A DNA stretch of 64,000 bases from Proteles cristata cristata (taxonomy: Eukaryota > Chordata > Mammalia > Carnivora > Hyaenidae): NCBI GenBank assembly GCA_017311185.1, contig JAESUZ010000443.1:372001-436000 (forward strand), written 5' to 3'. How positions within the stretch are numbered: position 1 is the first letter of the stretch; every line of letters begins with the position of its first letter. The notes beneath the pieces are model-generated. The model was not told the DNA's origin, searched no databases, and saw only the letters and a list, made by a program, of their open reading frames with translations. Shown piece by piece: positions 1-9,790 of the stretch. A program made the position numbers and the translations under genes.

Positions 1-345
1 TCTTGAGATGAGGAGATCATTCTGGATTGTCTGGGGGGCCCTAGCTGTGATCACAAGCAGCCTTAAAAGAGTGAGGCTGAGGGAGATTAAACAGACACAC
101 CAAAGATAAGTTGATTTGAAGATGATGGTAAAAACTGGAGTCACGTGGCTTTAAGCAAAGGAATGGCAGAGCCACCAAATCTGAAAGAAGCAAGGAAGGA
201 TCTTCCCCTACAGCCTCTGGAGGGAGCGTGGCCCTGCCGCCCTGATATCAGACTCTGGGCCTCCAGAATTGTGAGAAAATCCATTTCTATCAAGTCACCA
301 ACTTTGTGGTAATTTATTATAGTGGCCATTGGAAATTAATACAGG
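1..345 (+). mobile_element. MLT1A-like LTR (ERVL-MaLR), 5' truncated by window edge
   Basis: The sequence follows the 3' two thirds of an MLT1A/B-type MaLR LTR: a GATGAGGAGATCAT start region, a CTTAAAAGAG block, CCTCTGGAGGGAGCGTGGCCC, then GCCTCCAGAATTGTGAGA and a GTGGTAATTTATTATAG...AATACAGG terminus. The orientation is plus because the terminal block reads in sense. It is an ancient solo-type relic with many substitutions, and no internal MaLR sequence follows it. The family call is from memory of the consensus. Confidence 0.8.
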
Positions 346-679
346 TTGAAGAGGAAAATGTTACCCAGCAGAGAAACCACATCAAGTCTTTTGATGTCCC
401 TCTTAGGTACAGGACTAAGTCCATTTTCCCGAAGCAGGAGGCAGTGGTGTCACCCAGCAGGCCGTGCACACCCTGGCAGGCAGCTGCAGGGGGGAGGAGA
501 CCTCACCACTATGCTCTCTGCAGAAGTGCTCCCCGACACAGGGCCCAGGCAGAGAGCTGAAGGCCACATTCCAGGGGACGAGGAATAGACACATGCAAGA
601 AGAGATGTTCCTCCAGCATCTCGTCAAATCCCCCAGCAGGCCTGGGAGGTGGAAATGGAAGCTCCAGAGTTCACCACGA
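346..679. other. Unassigned unique sequence
   Basis: No repeat signature, splice-bounded coding frame or RNA gene is visible. Overlapping short open frames in several phases are what non-coding DNA of this GC content gives. Confidence 0.5.
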
Positions 680-862
680 GAGGAAGCACTCAGACCCGGG
701 TTTGAATCCCAGCTCCCCCACGCTTTGGTTATGTAACCTGTCCCCCGCCCGCAATTCCAGGTAGAATTGGAAGGGACAAAATCTACCTCACAGCATGCTG
801 ATGTGAGGTCTCAGGCACTTCACAGAGGCCTGGGCTTCCTGAAAGGGCTTGACGAATGTTTC
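680..862 (+). repeat. MIR SINE fragment
   Basis: A GGGTTTGAATCCCAGCTC-type core is followed by a TATGTAACCT block and an ATCTACCTCACAG...GAGG segment ending near CTTGACGAATGTTTCTTGCT. This is the order found in MIR (tRNA-derived mammalian-wide SINE) in plus orientation. It is diverged and partly deleted in the middle. Confidence 0.6.
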
Positions 863-1827
863 TTGCTATCACTGCCCCAGGTCTAAGTAAGAGCTGTAGG
901 GCAGGTCGGTCTGACCTGGGAGATACGATCTTTCTGGAGCCTGAAGCTGCCTCCTCACGCAGGGCTCAGCCTGTTCCCGAGAAGGCGCTCGGTTCACAAA
1001 ACACCAGGTGTGCGCCAGGTCTTGCCTGCGGTTCTCCGGACATACCTTTCCATGCCCCCCACCCCACCCTCCCAGATCACAAGGGGCCAGAAACCTGTGA
1101 ACTCTTGTTTCTCAGACTCCCCTGCCATCCTGGTTGCAGTTTTGATTCCACCCATAGGAGGCACTGTCATGAGAGCAGGAGGCACGTAGAGGCTTTTTCT
1201 TTCCGCTCTGGCTTGCAGGGCAGCATCTAAGAGCAGTGGTAGAGGCAGCGGCTGATGCAGGCGGTACCGGGGCGCAGGGGCCGTGGCGGGGCGGGCTGGC
1301 TGCCGTGCTGGGCCCCTGGGGCACACGCCTCCTCCCACCCTCGGAACCACTCTCAACCACTCTCTCTCTCAACCACTTGGAAACTTTACTCCCTGTGTGA
1401 AATCCCTTTTCACTCAGAACACCTACCGCGACTTCCGGTTTCCTGACTGAATGTGTCACCACAGCATCTGTCTTCTGCAGGGACACACGGGCCAAAGCAC
1501 GGAGATGCTAGAGCCCCCAGAAGGCTTCCTCTCCCAGGGAATGCCACCTAACATTTTCAATTAGAGCAGAGTCTTAAAATGAAAATATACCAGAGAAAGC
1601 TATCATCTTGGCTCGAAGACCTTCAGGGATCATTGACTGTATCAGAATCTGTCATTAGAGAAAGTTTTGTAAATGAGGATGAGGGAGAGGAGTGCAAACA
1701 GCACCAACGCAGAGAGAGGGAGCTGGGGTGAAAGACAGAAAAAAGAGAAAATCCTTCCAAACGAGGAAAAAGCACCACTGGCAAAACGTACAGGTTTGCC
1801 TGGGTAGCCTTGATTACCATTCGACTT
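863..1827. other. Unassigned sequence with a short CpG-dense patch at about 1230-1340
   Basis: No recognisable repeat or exon. The segment around 1240-1335 has about nine CpG dinucleotides in under 100 bases and a GGCGGGGCGGG Sp1-type box at 1286-1296. It is too short to meet the usual CpG-island length. The opposing open frames here (120-127 codons on the minus strand, 124 on the plus) show no domain and are probably a by-product of high GC. Confidence 0.5.
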
Positions 1828-2692
1828 TTTTTTTTTTCTCATTTTTTTAAGTTGTGGCAAAATATACATAACATAGAATGTACCATTTTAGCCATTTTTA
1901 AGTGCACGGTTCAGTGGCATTAAATACATTCACAGTGTTATCACAAGCATTACCACCAGCCGTCTCTCGAAGTTTTACATCTTACCGAATGGAAACTCTG
2001 TTCCATCATACAATGATTCTCCATTCCCCCTCTCCCAGGCCCTGGCTACCACTAGGCTACTCTCTGTCTGTATGGATTTTACTACCCTAGGGAACCTCAT
2101 ACAAGTTGAATCACATGATATTTTCTTTTTGGTGTCTGGCTTTGTCACTTAGAACAGTGTCTTCCAGGCCTCATCCATGTTGTAGCATGTTTCAGAATCC
2201 GATTCCTTGTTGAGGCTGAATAATATCCCATTGTATGTATGGACCACATGCTGTTTATCTACTTATTTGTCAATGGACATTTGGGTTGCCTTCACCTTTG
2301 GCGATTTCAAATAATGTAGCTATGGACGTTGATGCGCAGGTGTCTGTTCAATCCCTGTTTCCAATTCTGTTGAGTAGAAATTTCTACCTAAAACTAGACT
2401 TGTTGGATCACATGGTTATTCTAGGTTTAACTTTTTGAAGACCACCATACTGTTTTCCACAGCCCCTACATTTTACATTCCCACCAGCAATGCACAAAGT
2501 TTCCAACCTCTCTACACCCTTGCTGACATGTTATTTTCTGTATTTTTAAAAAAATAATAGCTATCCCGTTGAGTGTGAAGTGGTATCTCATTGTGCTTTT
2601 GCTTTGCATTTCCCTAATGATTAGTGATGTTGAACATCTGTTCGTGTGCTTATTAGCCATTTGTATATCTTCTCTGAAGAATTTAGCTTGAC
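1828..2692 (-). mobile_element. Ancient L1 (L1M class), 3' part of ORF2 and 3' UTR
   Basis: Read on the minus strand, this begins in the ORF2 C-terminal region (about 2460-2692) and runs to a 3' UTR and A-rich tail at 1828-1850. The plus strand shows the complementary L1M landmarks in order: GTGGCAAAATATACATAAC, a TGTACCATTTTAGCC block, GGCTGAATAATATCCCATTG, CCATACTGTTTTCCACAG and CATTTCCCTAATGATTAG. A 64-codon minus-strand frame at 2466-2660 preserves the MANKH...[11 protein letters not shown]...CWWECK reading of ORF2, with substitutions. It is truncated and non-functional. Confidence 0.9.
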
Positions 2693-3600
2693 TTTTTACA
2701 GGAATTAAAAGGAGAATAAAGAGACTTAAGTCTGCAGAAAGAAAAAATGTGGACCCCTCTCCCCATATGAGCCTCAGACACTATGAAAAACAATTTTTAA
2801 AAGAATGTGTGAGATCACATTCCTTACATATACTGAGTGCAAATGAATGCAGATGGGACTTTTCTGCCTAGTCAAATAAACTTAATCAGAAAGCAGATTC
2901 CAATATAAATTCAAGCAAGTTGTGAAACAAAATGCATAAAAGCACGTCAGTTTCTATTGAGGGATGCATAAAACCCTATAAAAATAAAATTCCCCTTGTC
3001 ATTCAAATTGTGATTTATATGTGTCTGGTCTTCCAGACAATAGGAAGTTGCATTTTAGGCTCATGGACCAGGAAGGAGGGGCAAGTGTGAAGGAACAGCA
3101 AATCAGTGAAAAGAATAAAAAGAACTGCTTACCGGCCTCTCTCTTTCACATCACACTTGATGCCCCCACAAGTGATACTCAGAACTGTGCGGGAGAGAAT
3201 GTTCTCTGGGCGCAGTGAGGAGGTGGATCGCCCACTCCTGTTTGCTAAGGGCATTTGTCTGAGATGGGCATGTGGGAGACAGTCTGTCTTCAAACCTAGA
3301 CACAAGAGAGATCCTATTTGCTTTCATAATTCCTTCCCTCCTTCTTCTTACTTTTACGCTAAAGTGTGTGCAAATTATTCAAGCATCTGGGATGTGATTC
3401 ACCATTACTCTATACAGCTGTTATTAAGCTTTGTGCCATTCACAAAAGAATAGCAATGAAATTAATTAATGGCCAAGTGCATTTAAATCTATATTGCATC
3501 AAATTTCTATCTCCATGTTCTTGGCCAAAAAAGGAAAAAAAGATGCACTAATGCTGATAGCTAACAGAGTAGCTGATCCTTAGCAGATGCTTGGTATGTA
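2693..3600. other. Unassigned unique sequence
   Basis: AT-rich, with no recognised repeat, exon or RNA. A 115-codon plus-strand frame at 3106-3453 has no domain signature and is not bounded by convincing splice sites. Confidence 0.45.
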
Positions 3601-3609
3601 TGAATGAAT

Positions 3610-3935
3610 GACCCCTTGGAAATCTGAGCCCCGTCATTTCTTCCCTGAATTATTATAATTACTTCTAATCACTCTCCTTGCATGCCACTTACCTACTGTC
3701 CACTGGATCATGCAACTGGGAGTCATCTTTAGCTCTCCTGGCTCACCCTTCACTAGCCATCCACAGATAGGGGCTGTTATATTGCCTTTGAACTAAGTCT
3801 ACAACATATCCACCCTCTCTGAACTCCCTGGCACTGATTCTGATCAACTGTACCTGGGCTTTTTAATAACCCTCTTTTCCAACAAACTCTATTTATGTTA
3901 ATACATCCACCAAAATTCCAACTAACGATCTTCCT
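3610..3935 (+). repeat. L2 LINE fragments
   Basis: Two blocks resemble L2 ORF2/3' regions in plus orientation: a CTGAATTATTATAATTACTTCTAATC...CTCCTTGCATGCCA block, and GGGAGTCATCTTTAGCTCTC followed by a ...TCTACAACATATCCACCCTCTC...TTTAATAACC block. The blocks appear rearranged relative to the consensus, so they are probably two fragments. Divergence is high. Confidence 0.5.
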
Positions 3936-4014
3936 TTCTAAGTCAATGACATCAGGAATACCATTTCTAAAAACATGTCACAGCAATTACAAGCCTATGT
4001 AACAGAAAGAATAG

Positions 4015-4260
4015 GCATGAATATGTGAAAAGTATATGAATAATGATGTTCATTGATTATAATTCATAATATGAAAAATTGCAAGCAAATGAAATCCCAA
4101 TCTATCTAGGAATTAAAGAAACTGTCTCTCCAATGGAATACTAAGACAAAGAAGTAGGTCGACCTTTGTGAAATGGCCTAGGAAGGTGTCCACAACAGTG
4201 TCTTCAAAAGAAAAGTTACAGACAGACAGACAGTAGAATGTAGAGAAATGGAACATTTTG
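4015..4260 (+). repeat. L1M/HAL1-like fragment
   Basis: The segment contains CCAATGGAATACTAAGACAA (the L1 'AATGGAATACTATGCAGC' landmark) followed by a degraded AAAAGAATGAGG-like block and AAAGAAAAGTTACAGACAG..., consistent with the end of an old L1 3' region in plus orientation. It is short and diverged. Confidence 0.45.
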
Positions 4261-4369
4261 TACAGAGCGTAAACATGAATTGTGCAGGAAATTGCTAACA
4301 ACGCAGGCTTGACTGTAATCCTCCGAAAGTTCTGCTTAGCAGGTTGGACTTTGGCTAGCATCTGGGCAC

Positions 4370-4845
4370 TTGGAATTCAGGGGGGTTCTGCAATTCCCAA
4401 CTAAGAAAAGTGGCTCACTTGTGCCTAAACTGCTTGTACCACCAACGTAGTTTATAACGAACTCTTGTTTTCCTTCCGAGAGTCAGAAATTTTGATATAT
4501 ATCAGTTAGAGTCTACCTGTGTGACTAGCTCCATAAAAACCCCAAACATGGAGTCTCTAAAGAGCTTCCCCTGCAGACAACATTTCGCATGTGCCATCGT
4601 AATTCACTGCTGGCGGAATTAAGCATGACTTGGGTGAGTGCACTGGGAGAGACCCCGGGAAGCTTGTGCCTGGCTTCTCTGAGTTTGTCCTGTACACCTG
4701 CCCTCTACACCTGCCCCTTTTGTTGATACTGCTCTAAGTCTTTTCCCTGTAAATAAATCTTGTGAATATGATTATGTGCTAAGTCCCATGAGTCCTGCTG
4801 GCAAGCTATAGAACTTGGGAGTGGTCTTGGGGACCCCGGACACAC
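4370..4845 (+). mobile_element. Ancient LTR of unassigned ERV family
   Basis: The layout is that of a retroviral LTR in plus orientation: a U3-like region, a TATA-like CCATAAAAAC at 4531-4540, an R region, a polyadenylation signal AATAAA at 4752-4757, then a U5-like TGAGTCCTGCTGGCAAGC...GGTCTTGGGGACCCCGGACACA ending at 4845. The 5' boundary is not clear. I recognise the terminal block from a common eutherian LTR but cannot name the family reliably. No internal proviral sequence adjoins it. Confidence 0.6.
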
Positions 4846-5979
4846 AAACATATACCTTTATTGATATATGCATAGGAAGACGTCTGGAATCATTGAGGAT
4901 GCTTTTATATGTCGAGGGTTGAAATTGTCATTTTACCTTTACTATATAATATTTTCAATGCGATGGGAATACAACTGAGTTTTAATTCTGTGTATGTGTG
5001 TCTTCAGTGATTGGCCAGGTTGTAATGATTGCTTACATGTATGTCGCCACATCCTGATGAGTCCTTTGGGGCTGGAGTCCTTTCTCCATTTTTGGGATAT
5101 CTCCTGTGACTAGCAGTGGGCAAACCACATGGTGGGTGACAGAAATGACGCATATTGAATTTTAAAGAAAAGCAAACAGAAGGGCATGGAGATGATTTAG
5201 AGATAACCTGAAAAGAGTATTTTCATGTAGAATCTCCTTTCAAGTTTCAGATTTTCAGTACCTTTGATTTCCCAGTTTACTGCAAGCCTCCCCAGTTTTT
5301 ACCCTTATTTGGAAGAGATAGAGAAAAGCCAAAAATAAAGAAAAAGAAGAGGTGAGATGTCGTTGGATGAGAATAGAAAAATAACTACAATTTAAATTTC
5401 TTCTCCCCAGAGGCAAGCAGCTAGCCCTTTCATTTAACATAGTTTATCCAAAAGAGGATAGTGTTACTTCTTTCTCAAAGAAGCCCCTGCGGCAGCATGA
5501 CTGCTATATCAGAGAAGGACATCATAGGTGCAATAGTTAAGATATAAAACAAACATGGAAACCTTTAACATTTTCTTCCTTTTGAATTCTCAGTTTTGTG
5601 AGAACGATTAAATACCTGAGTAACTATAGGTACCATTTCGTGAAGATAAGCTAAGTCAAATGTTTGTTCACTGCCTTGGGCTCTACTAATACAGAACTGT
5701 CTTCTAGTTTTTTGTTTTGTTTTGTTTTTGTGTTTGAATTTCACCTGGTACATAAGAGTAACCCATAGTAGATTCAAAATCTGGCACTGATTATCGAAGA
5801 CTTGTCATAGCATAGATTTTGAGGGGACATATGTAAGTAAAGAAACATATAAGAATATTTGACTACTGAGTAAAAGTGGGTTGGGTCCAAGATACTTTGT
5901 TTTGAGTTTGAAACTGTCTTTACTTGGAGTCTATAATTCAAGCTGGCACTGAGTCAGTGTTTCCTAAGTTTTCTCTTGC
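4846..5979. other. Unassigned sequence with a short TTTTG tandem repeat
   Basis: No supported gene. A (TTTTG)n-like simple repeat lies at 5708-5732. The rest is AT-rich unique or very old repeat DNA. Confidence 0.4.
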
Positions 5980-6188
5980 TTTTTTTTTTTTTTTTTTTTT
6001 GAGAGACAGAGGCGAGAAAGAGAGAGAGCAGGGGAGGAGCAGTGGAAGAGAAAAAGAGAATCTTAAGCAGCCTCCACACCCAGCATGGAGCCCAACACGG
6101 GGCTTCATGTAGGGCTTGATCATGAGATCATGACCTGAGCCTAAATTAAGAGTCTGACACTTAACCAACTGAGCCACCCAGGCATCCC
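5980..6188 (-). mobile_element. Feline-type CAN SINE (SINEC_Fc-like)
   Basis: Plus-strand reading gives the complement of the element: a poly-T tail (5980-6000), GAGAGA-rich body, AAGCAGCCTCCACACCC, CATGAGATCATGACCTGAGCC and AACTGAGCCACCCAGGCAT at the head. The tRNA-Lys-derived head with A and B boxes is present but diverged. Target duplications are not clear (TTCCTA on both sides at best). Confidence 0.92.
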
Positions 6189-6934
6189 TTCCTACTTAGT
6201 CATAGATATGCCATGTATTATATAGACAGTCACAAATTGAGATGGCACAGAAATGCATACTTCACATATGTGTATGAATATTTTATCTCCATGTTATAGC
6301 CAACCTGTGAAAATGAGAATATTCGAGCGGTCAGGCTGTCCCGATCCAGGATCTGAGAATAATTTAGAGGCATCGAAAACCATAATTTAAAAACCATTAA
6401 ATTCCTCCCTGAGCTACTGCTACCATGGGCTTCCAGCCATAGCCTTGAAAAGGTTTTTATCCTGGTGAAAGATCAGAACCTGTTTTACATGCTGATGCTT
6501 TGTAAAAACGTGAATCCATCTACTCTGGTTATAGAAAGTCAGAGTTCACTTGACATTTTCATTACTAATAGCCATTTTTCAAACGAAACTCACACTTCAG
6601 TTGATTCTCAGTGGTCATAACTTGACCAGAGTTCATCTAGACATTCCTTTGAGATATACTTATTAGCAAGTAGACAGATTTCTTCCATGTGCCAAATATA
6701 TAGCCCATATGTGGACAAATACAAAATAGTGTGTATGTATGTGTAATTGTGTCATATCTCAATGACAGGTGGCTTCTTTTTTAAAAAGAATGGTGGGGGA
6801 AAAGTTGCCTGTTTAGGTTTTGGCCAATTTTCCCCTGTCCTTTACATACAGGTTTAACTAATTAATGAGAAACAAAGGCTTAAACTCAAATGACCTGGAT
6901 TTAGAATTCAATGCAATACAGAGTAATTGAACGA
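6189..6934. other. Unassigned AT-rich sequence
   Basis: No recognised repeat, exon or RNA gene. Confidence 0.4.
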
Positions 6935-7445
6935 TTAAATATTTGAGGAAAATTCAGCAGGCAGTGACTCATGCATGTATTTTGGGGAATAACAACCCAA
7001 AGCAAAGGAAGTAACACATGCAAAGGCCCTGTGGCCACAGTGGACTGAATTAGAAGAAACTGCCGGACAAGTTGTATAGAAAGGAAAGGTCTCAAGGGGA
7101 CAGTTTTTTAGGGCCTTGAAGCCATTATACTTTGGCTTTACTCCACAGGAAGTAGAAAGCCTTTGGAAGGAAGGTTTTAAGCAGAGGAAGGACAAGATCT
7201 GATGTAACTGTAGCTGCATCACTTTGCTGCATTGACAGAGCAGCACAAGTGGAAGACAAAAGAAGCTGTCAGGAGCTCCTACAAGAGATGTTGGTGTCTG
7301 GGTGCAACACGGAAGCAGTAGAGGTGGCAAGAGATGTGGGGGCTCTGAAGACAGCACCCTCAGGATCTGCTGACCAGTAGAATGAGGAGTGGGAGAGGAA
7401 GGAGTGGTTTTGGTCAAGAACAACTGGGAGAATAAAGCTGGCATT
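6935..7445 (-). repeat. L2 LINE, 3' region
   Basis: The plus strand carries the complement of the L2 3' region: GCAAAGGCCCTGTGGCC, TAGGGCCTTGAAGCCA, GGCTTTACTCCACAGGAAG, TAGAAAGCCTTTGGAAGG, AGCAGAGGAAGGACAAGATCTGATG and a CATCACTTTGCTGC block. The 169-codon open frame on the minus strand across this region is a relic of or coincidence within L2 and not a host gene. Confidence 0.7.
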
Positions 7446-8335
7446 ACTAAGGCTTCTTCATCTAATTTCTTTTCAGTGAACTTTCAAGCTTTTCATTTTC
7501 CTGGAATTATAGACTGCTTCAGTGACCAATGGGCCGGCAGTCCTAGAAAGGGTAATTCCAAGGGTGTGGCTAGGGACTGGCCCAGAACTGCCAAGTCTCA
7601 ATAATCTGAGCCTGGGCCTATGGTGTGCCCAAGGCACCAGCACTGGGGAGGAAGGAAGACGGCAGTTACTTTACCTAAGGAGCTGAGGCATTTCCCAGAA
7701 GAGCAGCTTCCACAAGGGTATGAGTCACCAGACCAAAGACAAAGTCCTTAGCAATAAAAAGTGGGGGGAGAAAGTACTTTCAGACTCGGCAAGTACAATG
7801 TCTGACTCTGAGGTTTTCCCCCAGCCTGGACCTGTCCTTTACAGAGAAAGAGAGAAATGTGAATAAAGCCTGAAAGAGTTTTCACTAAATCTCTGTATGG
7901 CCTCTGGCTGGAGCTATCCCAAATTGGAACCCTCCTGTCAAAGTGTGGCTCTGACTGTGCCTCCCGCTCCCCATGGCCCCACAGGGCTTTCTGGGGCCTA
8001 CCAGAAAGAATAAATACATGTCAGGCTGGGCGCATTCATCACTGAATGCAGGGCACCCCCTGGGGACTCCCAGAAATCCACGACAGCAACCACGCTGGGC
8101 CAGAGAGCCTGTATTTGGGGCCTGCAATGACACCAATGAAACAGACTTGGTAGGTCTTCAATTACAGAGTGATTTCTTGGGAGGGAAAGGCCTGCCTGCC
8201 CACCTCCCTCAGACCTTGGATTGGCAGCCCACTCCTAGCTGGGATAGCCCCTGGCTTGCCCAGGTCGCCATTGCTAGGGGCTAAATTGTAGAAACAAAGG
8301 GATAGTGAAGATCCATGTCTCGCAAGGGAGACTTC
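7446..8335. other. Unassigned unique sequence
   Basis: No recognised repeat. Moderately GC-rich with no convincing exon. Opposed open frames of 83 and 103 codons at 7885-8284 overlap on the two strands and show no domain. Confidence 0.4.
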
Positions 8336-8353
8336 AAAAGATCCAACTTTGAG

Positions 8354-8580
8354 GGGCGCCTGGGTGGCTTAGTTGGTTAAGCGTCCGACTTTCGCTTAGG
8401 TCATGATCTCGCGGTTCGTGGGTTCGAGCCCCTCGTCGGGCTCTGTGCTGACTGCCGGCTCAGAGCCTGGAGCCTGTTTCAGTCTGTGACTCCCTCTCTC
8501 TCTGACCCTCCCGTGCTCACGTTGTCTCTCTCTCTCTCTTTCCTAGAAATAAATAAAACATTAAAAAAAAATTAAAAAAA
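8354..8580 (+). mobile_element. Young feline CAN SINE, TTTCGCTTAGG/CTGACTGCC subfamily
   Basis: A full-length element runs from GGGCGCCTGGGTGGCTTAG through a pol III A box region, an intact B box (GGTTCGAGCCC), a CTGTGCTGACTGCCGGCTC block, a CT-rich stretch and TCCTAGAAATAAATAAAACATT plus A tail. It is flanked by an 18-bp perfect target duplication, AAAAGATCCAACTTTGAG, at 8336-8353 and 8581-8598. The perfect duplication and the near-consensus body indicate a recent insertion. Confidence 0.97.
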
Positions 8581-8954
8581 AAAAGATCCAACTTTGAGAC
8601 TGGAGGGGTTTTACCTGTTTTGAAAGTGTGACTCTACTGGAATTCATTGTTTTTTCACCCCTTGAGTGAGGATTAAGTCTCAAAGTGAGAGCAGCTATGA
8701 TGCTGCAATGAGGTGAGGAGGAAGTGGGCTCAGGACACGCTGAGTCTCTGTTCTGTTCTGGGACACCCCAGCCTTAGGATTCATGACCTCTGTGTTGTAC
8801 GTACATGTGGAGTGAGAGACTTAGCAGGCAGGACTCCTGTTCCCCAAAACCTCCAAAATGCTTCCCCCCGCCCCACTTCCCCCCCATCATAAAATGCTTC
8901 TCATGGAATATGCTGATTTCTCTTCTTTAAATAGGTGAAAGAAAGGTGTAACCA

Positions 8955-9040
8955 TCAGGAGCAAACTGAGGTCAGCCAGTTCAAGTTCCAACCTTGATCC
9001 CCAACTTCTAAAGACCTTGGGCAAAGTATTCAACTCAGCA
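8955..9040 (+). repeat. Possible MIR fragment
   Basis: The CCAGTTCAAGTTCCAACC...AAAGACCTTGGGCAAAGTATTCAACTC order matches the MIR core (TTCGAATCC...GACCTTGGGCAAG). Short and diverged. Confidence 0.45.
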
Positions 9041-9107
9041 CAATGGATCTCAGCTTTGACTATACATTAAACTCACCTGGAGAAATTTTTAAAAATCTCA
9101 ATGCCTA

Positions 9108-9341
9108 AGAGAAGGACAGATATCATATGTTTGCAAGTATAGAAGGATTAGGAGGAACTTAACGGAGGACCGTGGGGGAGAAGAAGGGGGGAATAGTGGG
9201 GGAAAGGGAGGGAGACAAACCATGAGAGACTCTTGAATGCTGAGAACAAACTGAGGACTGATGGGGTGATGGGCATGGAGGGGAGCATTTGTGGGAATGA
9301 GCACTGGGTGTTATATGGAAACCAACTGGACAATAAACGAT

Positions 9342-9406
<65 letters not shown>

Positions 9407-9409
9407 AAT
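9108..9409 (+). mobile_element. 5'-truncated carnivore L1 3' end (young)
   Basis: The 3' UTR of a carnivore L1: GAAGGACAGATATCATATGT, AACTTAACGGAGGACCGTGG, ACCATGAGAGACTCTTGAAT, GAGCACTGGGTGTTATATGG and GACAATAAACGATTA, followed by an (AAAT)n tail. Target duplications AAAATCTCAATGCCTA (9092-9107) and AAAATCTCAGTGCTTA (9410-9425) match at 14 of 16 positions. Same subfamily as the minus-strand copy at 19308-19533. Confidence 0.92.
9345..9409 (+). repeat. (AAAT)n microsatellite, L1 tail
   Basis: About 16 near-perfect tandem AAAT units grown from the A-rich tail of the adjoining L1. Likely length-polymorphic. Confidence 0.95.
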
Positions 9410-9654
9410 AAAATCTCAGTGCTTAGATATCATGCCAGACCAATGAAATCAGAATCTGTAGGAGTGGGAGCAAGGATCAGTATGTTTTCAAAGTTCTCCA
9501 GGCGATTCCAACACACAGCCACAGTTGAGAGCCGTTAGTTCTCAGGCTCCCCACCCCAGGCAACTAAAACATTATCCATGCGGCCACGTATTACAAAAAT
9601 GCCTGAGTGCTTGCCATATGCGGTTAGGGCTGACAAATATGGACTCTCATTAGT

Positions 9655-9790
9655 AATGAGGTTATCATGCTAAACTCATTAGGCTATTGTCAGGATTATG
9701 TGAGATAATGTATGTAATGCTCTAAGCGTAGTGCTTGGTTCTTAATAAGCATTTAATAAATGATAGGTATTATTATTATTTTAATTATCA
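9655..9790 (+). repeat. MIR SINE, 3' half
   Basis: GTCAGGATTATGTGAGATAATGTATG...GCTCTAAGCGTAGTGCTTGG...TAATAAGCATTTAATAAATG matches the MIR 3' half (GTGAGGATTAAATGAG...GTGCCTGGCACA...TCAATAAATG) in plus orientation. A short (ATT)n stretch follows at 9768-9780. Confidence 0.75.

Larger units (their letters stand above)
9041..9535 (+). repeat. MER5-like hAT-Charlie MITE, split by an L1 insertion
   Basis: Left part 9041-9107 (ATCTCAGCTTTGACTATACATTA...CACCTGGAGAA) and right part 9410-9535 (GACCAATGAAATCAGAATCTG...TTCTCCAGGCGATTCC...AGTTGAGAGCCGTTAG) together follow the MER5A-type consensus with complementary termini. A young L1 at 9108-9409 interrupts it, with the target duplication made from MITE sequence. 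Confidence 0.65.

Noticed and set aside
994..1495. Overlapping minus-strand frames of 120 and 127 codons and a plus-strand 124-codon frame
   Set aside because: Opposed frames in GC-rich DNA, low-complexity Arg/Pro/Ala-rich, no conserved motif.
2466..2660. Open frame of 64 codons resembling L1 ORF2
   Set aside because: Real similarity, but a fragment of an ancient dead L1; listed as part of that element and not as a gene.
6935..7444. Open frame of 169 codons, minus strand
   Set aside because: It coincides with an L2 LINE relic and shows no host-protein domain.
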